From Symbiodinium natans (lineage: Eukaryota > Sar > Dinophyceae > Suessiales > Symbiodiniaceae): a DNA stretch of 64,000 nt. The stretch is from assembly GCA_905221605.1 (NCBI GenBank), contig CAJNDS010002072.1:641197-705196 (forward strand). Direction: 5' to 3'. Below are positions 54,444 to 63,056 of the stretch, in pieces. Below the pieces are notes generated by a model. The model saw nothing but the letters and a program-made list of their open reading frames with translations, did not search any database and was not told the origin of the DNA. The first letter of the stretch is position 1, and the number at the start of each line of letters is the position of its first letter. Position numbers and translations under genes: made by a program.

Positions 54444-55058
54444 CGCCGACCCTGGCGGCGTGTTGGATGGGAAAAGAGGTGAAAACCTCCTCTTTCCCTC
54501 CTTACGCCCCCAAAACGGGGGGTTTCCGTGGAGGGCCAGGCCACCCACACCGCATAAACTCACGGACACCGCCCCCCCCTTGGCCGTGCTACCCCCTACC
54601 CCCCCCCCCCCAGTTTCAGAGGCTCAAGCAAATCAACTTTTGGCATCGTTTGAGCTGATGAGCGCGTTTAAACCTTTCAACTATGCTCCAGCGGGGTCGG
54701 CGGCTTGAGCCGGAGGCTCTTAAATCCGGGCACGCCCGTGGTCCGACGCCGTTAGGCGCCAGCCCTAGCTTTAGCTACCACGGGGGGGGGGGTTAAGCCG
54801 CTGACCCGGTTGGCTCCCCAACATCCGGCTCCAAATGCGGCTCCCGAAGGGCATCAATTTTCAGGTACAATTTTTATCGCGAAAACGCGCTATTTCCCAC
54901 CGAATTTGTGCTCCTGGACGCATTTTTTGGGTGCCCCATGGGGGGTCCCAAAAACGACCCCGGAGAGCATCATCGACTCTCTTTTTCAACTTTGGCCAAA
55001 TACGCGTTGCTGATGTTTTTTGGGTGGCATTGGCCACCGCAAAGGACCCCCACAAGAG

Positions 55059-55246
55059 CGCGCATCATGAGCATCAGCGGGTTGGGTTTTGGGTTTCGGA
55101 TGCGGCTGAGAGCTTGGAAAACACAGAAATCGCTGTAAATACCGTGGTTTTCGTGCTGTTACGGACATTTCCGTTTTGAGGCCGGCATATGCTCCTATAA
55201 GCCATGCATGCCTGGAGGCCGGAGCCGCTGATGCTCATGATGCGCG
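55059..55246. repeat. Exact 22-bp inverted repeat
   Basis: CGCGCATCATGAGCATCAGC (plus GG) at 55,059-55,080 is the exact reverse complement of the sequence at 55,225-55,246. The loop is about 144 bp. Confidence 0.88.
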
Positions 55247-55256
55247 GCCGGGCGGA

Positions 55257-55522
55257 GGGCCAGGGTGCGCATCATCGAGGCTTCGTTTCTCTTTGGGGAC
55301 CCGGGGGGCGAGCATCAGCAGCATCAGTGGCTCCGGAAAGGGTTTCGGGCGGCAGGATTTCGAAGGATGCTGGCATAACTCCATAACATGGCACTCGACA
55401 TGCGCGCACACGCGCGCGCGCGCGCGCGAAAACGCACCAGTTCCCGCGCGCGCGCGCGCGCGCGCGCGCGCGCGCCGTTGTTTGTTGTGGGGGGCCAGGG
55501 TGCGCATCATCGAGGCTTCGTT
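55257..55522 (+). repeat. 31-bp direct repeat pair
   Basis: The same 31-bp sequence, beginning GGGCCAGGGTGCGCATCATC, occurs at 55,257-55,287 and 55,492-55,522. The second copy runs into CGCGCCGTTGTTTGTTG, which itself also occurs at 55,471-55,487. Confidence 0.88.
55399..55476. repeat. (CG)n tract, two blocks
   Basis: Alternating CG at about 55,409-55,428 and 55,444-55,476 split by AAAACGCACCAGTTC. Potential Z-DNA former. Confidence 0.88.
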
Positions 55523-55530
55523 GGCGCGCC

Positions 55531-55856
<326 letters not shown>

Positions 55857-56120
55857 AAGCACTACTAGCTCAAGCCGCCCGCGCATGGTAGCTGTCGAAC
55901 CGGCCAAGGCCCCGAACTTCATCTCTTTAACAGTTTTCGGGGCCCTCTTAACATCTCAAGGCTTTCTAGCTTTTGCCAGCTGATGGTCACTTGGAGGCTT
56001 TAGCCCCAAGCATTTTGAGATTGCCGCAGACAGCATATCCACGAGCTGGCCCGGTCCCAATTCCGGGGGGAGAACTTAGATCGTCTTAGACTGCATCTTT
56101 CACTCCTAAGTGTGAGGGTT

Positions 56121-56141
56121 CTCGTCTTTCCGCAGGACGAG
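56121..56141 (+). other. Small hairpin near the 5' end of the first ORF
   Basis: CTCGTC and GACGAG pair around TTTCCGCAG. The loop TTTCCGCAG also resembles a 3' splice acceptor, so an upstream exon cannot be excluded. It lacks the GAGG-TCN-CCTC core of the hairpin family. Confidence 0.4.
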
Positions 56142-56183
56142 GGGAGTCTGATCGTGCTTCGGCACTTCAGTCGAAACAAGCGG

Positions 56184-59100
56184 ATGGCAGAGGGTTTAAT
56201 TCGGAAACACTCCTATCGTCGGGCCTGTCACCGAGCCTTAAGGGACGGTTGCGCAGTACCATATCGAAGGACAAATTTGCCTTTAAGCCAGGCACAGGCA
56301 AGCGCAGGCACGGCTGCACCTAGTGCAAGCCAAGAGACTAAGGAAAACATGCATGCTCAATTTGCACCGCAGCTTCCTCTTAGGCAACCGCGCAGGCGTC
56401 ACCCTAGAGGCGGTCGCGAAGCCAAACCACTGCGAGTTTTCTCGTGGAATGCAGGTGGATTAAGCCAACAGTTGTGGGCAGAGTTCAAGGAGTGGCTGCA
56501 AAATCAGCAGGACCTCGATGTTATCTTTATCCAGGAAACCCACTGGACTACATCCTCCCAGTTTAAAGTGCACGGCTGGACAGCTGTTTCAGGCGGGCTG
56601 CCGGATGAAGAGCTCGTGAGGTCTCCTCCCGCTCAAACATCCCAGCAACCCGAACAGCCAAAGCACAGGCGCTCTGCAGGTGTTCTCACTCTACTATCGC
56701 CTAGCATAGACTCAGCGACACTACGCTGGCAGGATCTACACCCAGGCCGTGCTCATGAGGTTCACTGCGAAATCCGAGGCCATCCAGTGCTCCTGCTCAA
56801 CTGCTACCAGTACACCAAGCAACGAGGCATGACGGAGCAGGACCACTATGCCACCCAAAGCAAAGTTCTCTCCTCCCTAAGCAAGTCCCTTACCAACTTG
56901 TCACAGCGTACTGTTCCGGTACTGGCGGGCGACTTCAACTCTTCCCTAAAACCAAATCCCCCCTTTGTAGGGGGAGTGGTGCCAGCAGGATCTTCTAAGC
57001 ACAAGCCGGTTCAAAAGCAGTTCCAGAAGTTCCTTCAGCGAAACTCCCTAGTTGCGCTTAACACATGGCAGGGGCGCAAGGCAAACACTTTCATCTCGCC
57101 ACAGGGCAGCTCTCAGATAGATTTCATCTTGACCTCCAAATTCTACGCTGCTCAGCTGGCCCGCAAAGTGTGTGTCCTCAAAGACTTTAAGCTGGGAGCA
57201 TGGCGTAAAGGTGGCAAACACATGCCACTCAGGACGGCAGTACCCCTCAAGAAGGTCTGGAGACACCCGTTCTCGACCAAAACTCAACCGGCAGTCCCTT
57301 CCAAACAAAAGTCCCTACTGGCTCACCATGTTAGACAAAACACTCCTCTGGCCCAAACCCTGCGGGAGCAAGTTGCACAGGATGTCGACAAACTCAGAGC
57401 GCAGAAGAATGGCGAGCCTCTTCACCCTGATGAGGTCAACGAGCTTCTTCTCGAACATGCCAAGACTTTCCAGCCGAGGGACCCAGAAGAAGGCAGCTCG
57501 GACGCAGCTCCGACAGCGCAACCTCTGTGGCGGCTTCATAACCATCGGCAGACTGCACTGCGGAACCTCAAACGTGAGGATGACGTCATAAATAAGATGG
57601 CTCGCACCGAGCACCTCAAACAGGCTCAGCGCTCGCTGGACGAGGCAGCCAAGGCACATGCCATCCAGATAAAGAATCAGGCCCGAGAAAGAACTCATCG
57701 AACTTTGACAGAGATTTCTGAGAAGGTCAAACGAGATCCACATGCGGCATATCGCTCTTTAAAGCATGTAGCTCCTTGGTCTCCTGCACCTAGAGTCTGC
57801 CTCAGATCGCCATGCGGCCGCATCCTAACTGAGCCTGAGGGACTGGCAGAGTTAAAGAGACATAGTCTTTCCATCTTCTCCTCGCATCCCCCCCTAGCTA
57901 GTGGCGTAGGCCAAGCCTTGCCCAAGCTGGACAAAAGTAGTCTGTCCAAAGGCATAGCCTCTATAAAGCCGGAAAAGGCAGTACCGCAAGGATCTGCCCC
58001 CGCATCCATGTACCGCCTTTGTGCTTCCACTGTGGCCAACAACTACTGCGACTATCTCGAAGCGGTGCCTCCGCCTCCCGCTCCGACCCATCAGGCGTGC
58101 GAGGTCACCTCCTGCCAAGGGAAGCGCGAGCCTCAGCATAACACAGCACCACTGACTCCAGCCGAGCCACCCTCGCTGCCCATAACGGCCAAGTCAGCAG
58201 ACCTTAGCTTCATACCCAAGCCCTCTAAACCAGCCTCTAAGCCGGAGAACTTGCGACCGCTGGGCATCATTAGGCCAGATGGCAAAGGAATAGCCTCTGA
58301 GGCTAGGAGAAGGCTCGACCCCCTCTTTAAGAAGGCCCACTTTGCTTCCCCTCAATTTGCCTACATTCCAGGACGCGGTATCGCCGATGCCCAACTCCGG
58401 GTAATTGGCCACGCAAGGCGCGTCCGTGCCATGCTTCGATCCCGAGCACCAGACAGATTCTGCACTCCCAAGCGCACGAAGGGCAAGCCGGACCTAATCG
58501 GAGGCTTCACCTTCTCACTAGATCTCTCTCAAGCTTTTGGCAAAACAAGCAGAGAAGCTCTTTTGCGCTCACTAATTACTTACGGAGCCTCACCCGAAGA
58601 CGTCGAGCTGGTTGCATCCCTCCATAGGGAGGCCCAGTATAATCTGCGCTATGGACGAAGCCAGGAAACAGTAACCTCCACAAGAGGTATAAAGCAAGGA
58701 TGCAAACTGGCCCCCTCCCTCTTCTCCCTGGTCATCACGGAGGCGTTCCGGCTTATGGCCACCCACATAGGGTTCTCTCCCATACAGCAGTTCCTCACAG
58801 GCTTCGCAGATGACCTCGTCATTCACCGAGACATCCACAACTGGTCTGATCTCTATGCGGCTCATGACATGGTTAGACTGTTACTGCACTACCTGCAAGA
58901 AGCCGGACTAGAAGTGAATTACGCCAAGTGCAATATCATGGTTAAACTGGCAGGTCGCCACGCACAGCAGGCCAAGAAGCTCTTCAAGTCACAGGAGCTT
59001 CGCTCAGGCCGGAAGGTCACGGTCTGGAATATAGACGCACCAGAGCAGCCAAGACGGCCAATTCTGCTTTCGCATTCCTCAGTTCTTCCCCCTCTCCCCT

Positions 59101-61574
59101 CTCTTCCTTCCTTCGAGCTGGTAGACTCCTTCAAGTATCTAGGAGTCATGGTCAGCTACTCAAACCCGGAAGATCTTACCTATTCCTTAAGACAAGAGAG
59201 AGCGGCGAAGAAAAAGCAGACAGTGCGCAAATTCATTCACAATAAGCGCAGGACAAAAACCGCATCTAGGCTGCTTGTCTGGAGAGCCACCGTCTGGTCC
59301 ACGGCCACTTTTGGCCTGGAATCCGTTGGTCTCTCAGGTAGGCGGGCAAGGGCTCTCCGCTCATGGCATGCCAGACAGGTGCGTGCGGTAACGCACAACC
59401 CTGTGCATAAGACTCGTGAAACTACAGCAGCGCTTTTTGCACGTCTGAAACTTGTCTCTCCCATTCAGCAGCTTCATGATCGCTCCGCCCAGCGCCTAGA
59501 CTCTCTCCGCAAGCGCCGGAATGCAGCCCCAGCGAGTGAGGTCACCTCCTGCTCAACATCCACGCCGGCCAACGCGAGCTCTTCGCTCCTCACTCAGTCC
59601 GGCGCCTGGCCACGTGAAGATATCTTAACTATTCCCTCCACCCTGCAAACGGCGGAGGAAATTGTAGCCTCTTACAGCAAGCTGCTCAGGGAGGCCGACA
59701 TTGACCCTTCTCCGGACGTGCCCATGCACACATGCTGTGGAAAGGTATTTCGTACTGCGGCGGGCCTGAGAACACACCGGACAGTCAAGCACCCGGCTCC
59801 TGTTCCGCCACCCCTTGAATTCTCACGCCTAAAGCACTCCGTGGGAGGCCTGCCTCAATGCTCGCACTGCCAGGCGAAATTTAAAAACTGGCATAATCTA
59901 CAACAGCACGTTGAGCGCAGAGTCTGCCGACAGGCTGGTTTCAAGCTTTATAGACCTGAAGCGGCCACTCAGGCTGACGAAGCTCCTTCCAAGGCGAGTG
60001 AGGTCTCCTCCAGCCAGGAGCTCGTGCCCTCGTCAGACTGCCGTGCTACTGCCGCACCCTCGGTCCAGCTTACCTTGCAGATGGACACAGTGCCTCTCAT
60101 TTCGCGCATGCGCACCGAACTGCTGCAACAGGCCGGAACCCAGACCTTCCTCGAGCTCCTCACCGGCCACCTTGGCCAGCAACTCACCAGGACCTGTCTG
60201 CTCTGCGACTCGTGGATAGCCTCCACGACAAAAATAGCCTTCCACCTCACAAAGAAACACGGGGCAGAATGGGACTCTTATAAGGCCTCTGCGGGGAATA
60301 ACACCTCTAAGATGTATGTGCTGACCCGCCTGTCACCCTGTCCTGCCTGTGGAGTGAAAGTGGAGAGCGCCCCCCGACACACGAAGCAGTGCCCGGTCAT
60401 TCAGCAATTACAACTCTTCTTCTTTCTGCACCCCGACGCCCCTCTTTCCAGAATGCACTCGTCCCTCCAACACACTCAGCTCTCACATCTCTCGCCTCCC
60501 ACCTCTGGGGTTGGCGCATCTCCTCCTGCGGTCCCTAACCCCGGGCAGAGCACGACAACATCGCACCAACACGCATCTCCCACACAGGCTACCCCCCAAC
60601 CAAAGACGTTCCAACAGCGGACCCTGCAGGCTCCTAATCCCAGGTCCAAGCAAAGCCAGCTTCAGCGATGGTTTCGCCCAGGGAGTGCCTCCCAGGCTGC
60701 ACAGCTGGGCGCAGGACCTCCTCAGCCAGCACCGACAGACCTGGATGCCTCTGCTCCGCCACCGCCTCCTGCAGCTCAGCCTATGCCACAATTGATTAAT
60801 CCTCATAACTTGTGCTACGCCATTTCAGTCTTGCAGATGATTAGCGCTCTGAGGGAAGACCCCTCAGTGGACTGGTCGAACCTCCAACCTCTCCAGCGGG
60901 AACTTCGAGCAAGGGCCTCGCACCCAGTCTCTATTCTCGCACTAGAATCGCTCCCGCATTGTCATCCAGACTGGAGGCTTGCTAACAGGCAAAGCGATGC
61001 ACTCGAATACTTGACGTTTTTGTTGGCTAACCATCATGGCTCCTTACAAGGTACCCCCTGGAAGCGAGTCTATGATGCAGACATACCTGACTCAACTGGC
61101 TTCTCCCCCCTTCTACTAACCTTCCCGGAAGGCACCGACCCGACCAGGCTGTCCCAGCCTGACTCCCAGGCGGCGCCCCACTTAGCCTATTCACTGTCCT
61201 TTTTTGTGCATGAGTGGCACTCTCCGCATGACTCGAAGGCGGCACTGTTGTATACACCTCCTTATATCTTTGTGTCTCTGCCAAGGTTCACAAATGCCGG
61301 AGCGAAGCAGCACTGGAGACTCACGGGCTTGCAGGACGAAGTACAGCTGCCTGCATGGACCGGGCCTCACTCTCAATCCTTTGTTCGCTACAGATCCGTC
61401 TCGGGACTCTTTCACATAGGGCAGGAAGCCACCTCAGGTCATTACAGATCCTTCACCTTGCTTCCCTCTCTGCAGGTAGGTGATGACTCCAGCCCAGGCT
61501 TCTCGCCTACGAGCGAGGAACGTGCACAGATCGGGTCAGGAGCTTACCTTTTGCTCCTCCAACGCTTAAGTTAA
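56184..61574 (+). CDS. LINE polyprotein: APE endonuclease, reverse transcriptase, zinc fingers, USP-like domain
   Basis: Non-LTR retrotransposon protein, about 1,796 aa from the first ATG; the frame is open upstream to 56,019 without another ATG, and a GTG lies at 56,112. Seen: an APE-type endonuclease (about residues 83-360) with SWNAGG (N89), QETHW (E118), GDFN (D250, N252), SQIDF (D313) and KHMPL (H346). A reverse transcriptase (about 665-1,000) with SLDLSQAF (D780), KQGCKLAPSLFS and FADD (D876, D877). Then Cys/His motifs near 1,182-1,203 (incomplete first ligand), C1226-C1229-H1242-C1248, C1338-C1341-H1354-H1359 and C1386-C1389-H1399-C1403. A Pro/Ser/Gln-rich linker precedes a C-terminal region (about 1,537-1,796) with NLCYAISVLQ (C1544) and HIG..SGHYRSF (H1753), resembling ubiquitin-specific protease Cys and His boxes. 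By family knowledge, the endonuclease nicks target DNA and the RT primes on it. Four hairpin copies lie in frame. No stop or frameshift interrupts it, so it may be active. No RNase H seen. Confidence 0.93.
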   Translation: MAEGLIRKHSYRRACHRALRDGCAVPYRRTNLPLSQAQASAGTAAPSASQETKENMHAQFAPQLPLRQPRRRHPRGGREAKPLRVFSWNAGGLSQQLWAEFKEWLQNQQDLDVIFIQETHWTTSSQFKVHGWTAVSGGLPDEELVRSPPAQTSQQPEQPKHRRSAGVLTLLSPSIDSATLRWQDLHPGRAHEVHCEIRGHPVLLLNCYQYTKQRGMTEQDHYATQSKVLSSLSKSLTNLSQRTVPVLAGDFNSSLKPNPPFVGGVVPAGSSKHKPVQKQFQKFLQRNSLVALNTWQGRKANTFISPQGSSQIDFILTSKFYAAQLARKVCVLKDFKLGAWRKGGKHMPLRTAVPLKKVWRHPFSTKTQPAVPSKQKSLLAHHVRQNTPLAQTLREQVAQDVDKLRAQKNGEPLHPDEVNELLLEHAKTFQPRDPEEGSSDAAPTAQPLWRLHNHRQTALRNLKREDDVINKMARTEHLKQAQRSLDEAAKAHAIQIKNQARERTHRTLTEISEKVKRDPHAAYRSLKHVAPWSPAPRVCLRSPCGRILTEPEGLAELKRHSLSIFSSHPPLASGVGQALPKLDKSSLSKGIASIKPEKAVPQGSAPASMYRLCASTVANNYCDYLEAVPPPPAPTHQACEVTSCQGKREPQHNTAPLTPAEPPSLPITAKSADLSFIPKPSKPASKPENLRPLGIIRPDGKGIASEARRRLDPLFKKAHFASPQFAYIPGRGIADAQLRVIGHARRVRAMLRSRAPDRFCTPKRTKGKPDLIGGFTFSLDLSQAFGKTSREALLRSLITYGASPEDVELVASLHREAQYNLRYGRSQETVTSTRGIKQGCKLAPSLFSLVITEAFRLMATHIGFSPIQQFLTGFADDLVIHRDIHNWSDLYAAHDMVRLLLHYLQEAGLEVNYAKCNIMVKLAGRHAQQAKKLFKSQELRSGRKVTVWNIDAPEQPRRPILLSHSSVLPPLPSLPSFELVDSFKYLGVMVSYSNPEDLTYSLRQERAAKKKQTVRKFIHNKRRTKTASRLLVWRATVWSTATFGLESVGLSGRRARALRSWHARQVRAVTHNPVHKTRETTAALFARLKLVSPIQQLHDRSAQRLDSLRKRRNAAPASEVTSCSTSTPANASSSLLTQSGAWPREDILTIPSTLQTAEEIVASYSKLLREADIDPSPDVPMHTCCGKVFRTAAGLRTHRTVKHPAPVPPPLEFSRLKHSVGGLPQCSHCQAKFKNWHNLQQHVERRVCRQAGFKLYRPEAATQADEAPSKASEVSSSQELVPSSDCRATAAPSVQLTLQMDTVPLISRMRTELLQQAGTQTFLELLTGHLGQQLTRTCLLCDSWIASTTKIAFHLTKKHGAEWDSYKASAGNNTSKMYVLTRLSPCPACGVKVESAPRHTKQCPVIQQLQLFFFLHPDAPLSRMHSSLQHTQLSHLSPPTSGVGASPPAVPNPGQSTTTSHQHASPTQATPQPKTFQQRTLQAPNPRSKQSQLQRWFRPGSASQAAQLGAGPPQPAPTDLDASAPPPPPAAQPMPQLINPHNLCYAISVLQMISALREDPSVDWSNLQPLQRELRARASHPVSILALESLPHCHPDWRLANRQSDALEYLTFLLANHHGSLQGTPWKRVYDADIPDSTGFSPLLLTFPEGTDPTRLSQPDSQAAPHLAYSLSFFVHEWHSPHDSKAALLYTPPYIFVSLPRFTNAGAKQHWRLTGLQDEVQLPAWTGPHSQSFVRYRSVSGLFHIGQEATSGHYRSFTLLPSLQVGDDSSPGFSPTSEERAQIGSGAYLLLLQRLS
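56610..56634 (+). other. Hairpin module copy 1 (inside endonuclease loop)
   Basis: Core GAGGTCTCCTC at 56,618-56,628; outer GAGC (56,610-56,613) pairs with GCTC (56,631-56,634). Translated as VRSPPA in a low-complexity linker between endonuclease strands. Confidence 0.65.
58094..58116 (+). other. Hairpin module copy 2 (N-terminal to RT core)
   Basis: Core GAGGTCACCTC at 58,101-58,111, flanked by GGC and GCC. Encodes EVTSC (residues 640-644) in a Pro-rich insertion just before the RT motif IPKPSK. Confidence 0.65.
59531..59554 (+). other. Hairpin module copy 3 (RT to zinc-finger linker)
   Basis: Core GAGGTCACCTC at 59,538-59,548; the flanks pair only weakly (AGC/GCT or GAG/CTC). Encodes EVTSC (1,119-1,123), the same peptide as copy 2. 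Confidence 0.6.
59993..60015 (+). other. Hairpin module copy 4 (linker after second zinc finger)
   Basis: Core GAGGTCTCCTC at 60,000-60,010 with GGC/GCC flanks. Encodes EVSSS (1,273-1,277). Confidence 0.6.
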
Positions 61575-61576
61575 GT

Positions 61577-61619
61577 CCCGTTCATCTTCGTGTGAGGTCC
61601 CCTCCTGAAGGTGAACGGG
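61577..61619 (+). other. Hairpin module copy 5, two nt after the first ORF
   Basis: Arms CCCGTTCATCTTC (61,577-61,589) and GAAGGTGAACGGG (61,607-61,619) pair over 13 bp with one G-T. The loop contains GAGGTCCCCTC (61,594-61,604). It begins 2 nt after the TAA at 61,572-61,574. Read in the frame of the second ORF, the loop encodes RSPPE. Confidence 0.85.
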
Positions 61620-61663
61620 CAGCGCTTTCACTCGTGCTACCATGCGTGTCCTCCCCAAGCGCT

Positions 61664-62737
61664 ATGGAGCAAGCCCAGCAGGAGCTGCTGAACAACCCTG
61701 CACTATGCCAAGTGCTCTTTAAGAACCTCCCCCATCTTGCCGCTTCATCCATGGCTGCGCGGGCATTTGGCCCTGATGAACGTTCAACGTCCAGAGAACT
61801 GGTCCCTGCTCACGACAGGGACAGGCCTCCCAAACAGCGCCGTCAGCAAAAGGACCTGGAGCAGGACGAGGAAATGCCGCCGACTCGGTTGCCCTCACCG
61901 TCCAGGAGGCCCAGGAGGACTGGTCGCCGTAATGGCTCCAGACCAAGGGCCTCGCAAAACGGTCTGCAGAAATCAAAGCAGGAGGTCAAACCAACCGCTG
62001 ACCTCTTGGCCAGCATCATCTTGGCCCTGCTGAATCACGAGGATGAATTGACAGCCTTGCGATACCATCATGGATGGATCTTCTACGCCACGGTGCACCA
62101 AGCGAACAGTGTGGTTCCCTCCTTGGCACGGATCCAGCAACAGTGGAAGTCGGACCAGCCCCAGGACCCCCCTGGCACGCCCGTTCGCCACGCCCTGTTC
62201 CTCGGTCTCCTTCACGAGCTGCACACTCGAGCCCAGGGCTTCGATCACGTCGCCTACGACACCACGAACCAGGACAAGGAATCAGCACTTATCTCTCTAC
62301 CAGGAGCACTTGCCTCCCGAGGTCGACACCACACGGACGAGAACCCTGCCTTCTACTGGAACTACATGAGATGGGACGCCAAACAGCGGAAGGTAGTCAT
62401 CGATGCCCAACGCCCTCCTCTCTCGCCCAAGGTTGTCTCCACCCACCTGGCGGCAATGCTCAAGCTAGATCAAGAACAGCTCACCAAGTTCAGGCCGTCC
62501 AGACCGCTGCGAGCCAACCTGACGGAAGAAAGGCCGGTCATCACCTTCCTCCTGGAACTGGCCCTGACCATCGGAGACGACCACGAGGCAATGCACGCCT
62601 TTCGACTTCTAGCGAACAACTCAGTCTGGAACCTAGTGGGGGTCACCATGCGCAGGGAGGGCCTGAGACGGTCTCCACAGATGCAGACCCTCCGCGATCA
62701 GCTAGAAGCGCTGCGCACAGGAGGCAACGAGGGCTAA
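61664..62737 (+). CDS. Second LINE ORF, unidentified protein
   Basis: 357 aa from the first ATG. I do not recognise a domain. The N-terminal third is hydrophilic, with acidic and basic stretches: a KQRRQQKDLEQDEE segment followed by an Arg/Pro/Lys-rich patch (RRPRRTGRRNGSRPR) that could bind nucleic acid or serve as a nuclear signal. The remainder looks globular and largely helical, with LLASIILALLNHEDELTALR and a WNYMRWD segment. The frame is open upstream through hairpin copy 5 (RSPPEGER) to 61,487, overlapping the end of the first ORF by 88 nt in the -1 frame. Frameshift fusion, reinitiation or a non-ATG start are therefore all possible. A Gag-like RNA-binding role would fit a LINE accessory ORF, but the position after the RT is unusual and the role is inferred only. 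Confidence 0.75.
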   Translation: MEQAQQELLNNPALCQVLFKNLPHLAASSMAARAFGPDERSTSRELVPAHDRDRPPKQRRQQKDLEQDEEMPPTRLPSPSRRPRRTGRRNGSRPRASQNGLQKSKQEVKPTADLLASIILALLNHEDELTALRYHHGWIFYATVHQANSVVPSLARIQQQWKSDQPQDPPGTPVRHALFLGLLHELHTRAQGFDHVAYDTTNQDKESALISLPGALASRGRHHTDENPAFYWNYMRWDAKQRKVVIDAQRPPLSPKVVSTHLAAMLKLDQEQLTKFRPSRPLRANLTEERPVITFLLELALTIGDDHEAMHAFRLLANNSVWNLVGVTMRREGLRRSPQMQTLRDQLEALRTGGNEG

Positions 62738-62746
62738 AGTTTTCCA

Positions 62747-62781
62747 GGACACCCGAGTCGAGGTCCCCTCCTGAGCTGTCC
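62747..62781 (+). other. Hairpin module copy 6, after the second ORF
   Basis: GGACA (62,747-62,751) pairs with TGTCC (62,777-62,781) around core GAGGTCCCCTC (62,760-62,770), 10 nt after the TAA of the second ORF. The RSPP frame continues only 16 codons to a TAG at 62,809. Confidence 0.75.
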
Positions 62782-62833
62782 AAGGCCCCCTTGCCCTCCT
62801 GGGGGATCTAGCTAGTCACTTAGCCTCAGACAA

Positions 62834-62877
62834 CCCTCCTACTCTCGTGTAGAGGTCCCCTCCTGAGAGAACGAGGG
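62834..62877 (+). other. Hairpin module copy 7, start of the third open frame
   Basis: Arms CCCTCCTACTCTC (62,834-62,846) and GAGAGAACGAGGG (62,865-62,877) pair at 11 of 13 positions; core GAGGTCCCCTC at 62,852-62,862. A TAG at 62,850-62,852 in the loop closes the previous codons. The frame of the third ORF opens on the very next codon (AGG). Confidence 0.82.
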
Positions 62878-63056
62878 CGCTGATAAGTCAACCCGTTTTT
62901 TCTCCCTTCTCTGCCACCTCGCGCGCACCGTGCCTGCCAGGAAAAGTCTTTTCTGCACACACGTCAGGCTTCACTATTGCATCGAACTGCCTTTCTCCCA
63001 TTACAACTGAGGCCGAGCTACACTTACGTCGGCTGTCGACCAGGATTTACCGGACC

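Larger units (their letters stand above)
54444..55530 (+). other. GC-rich leader region upstream of the retrotransposon
   Basis: No telomere-like units. Short overlapping open frames of up to 114 codons occur, none recognised. The region is rich in repeats of a GCGCATCAT..GAGC/GAGG motif: an exact 22-bp inverted pair, an exact 31-bp direct pair and a (CG)n tract, listed separately. It may be the 5' untranslated/promoter part of the LINE or flanking DNA; I cannot locate the 5' end of the element. Confidence 0.5.

Noticed and set aside
56112-56183. GTG at 56,112 as the start of the LINE polyprotein
   Set aside because: A GTG start is not expected in a eukaryote; the first ATG is 56,184. An upstream exon or non-ATG start remains possible because the frame is open to 56,019.
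57048-61419. Minus-strand and alternate-frame open frames of 70-140 codons within the LINE
   Set aside because: Shadows of the long polyprotein frame, which carries clear endonuclease and RT motifs.
62074-62811. 245-codon alternate-frame ORF overlapping the second LINE ORF
   Set aside because: Begins inside ORF 2 and overlaps most of it; low-complexity Arg/Ser/Pro-rich translation. Only its last 16 codons use the hairpin frame.
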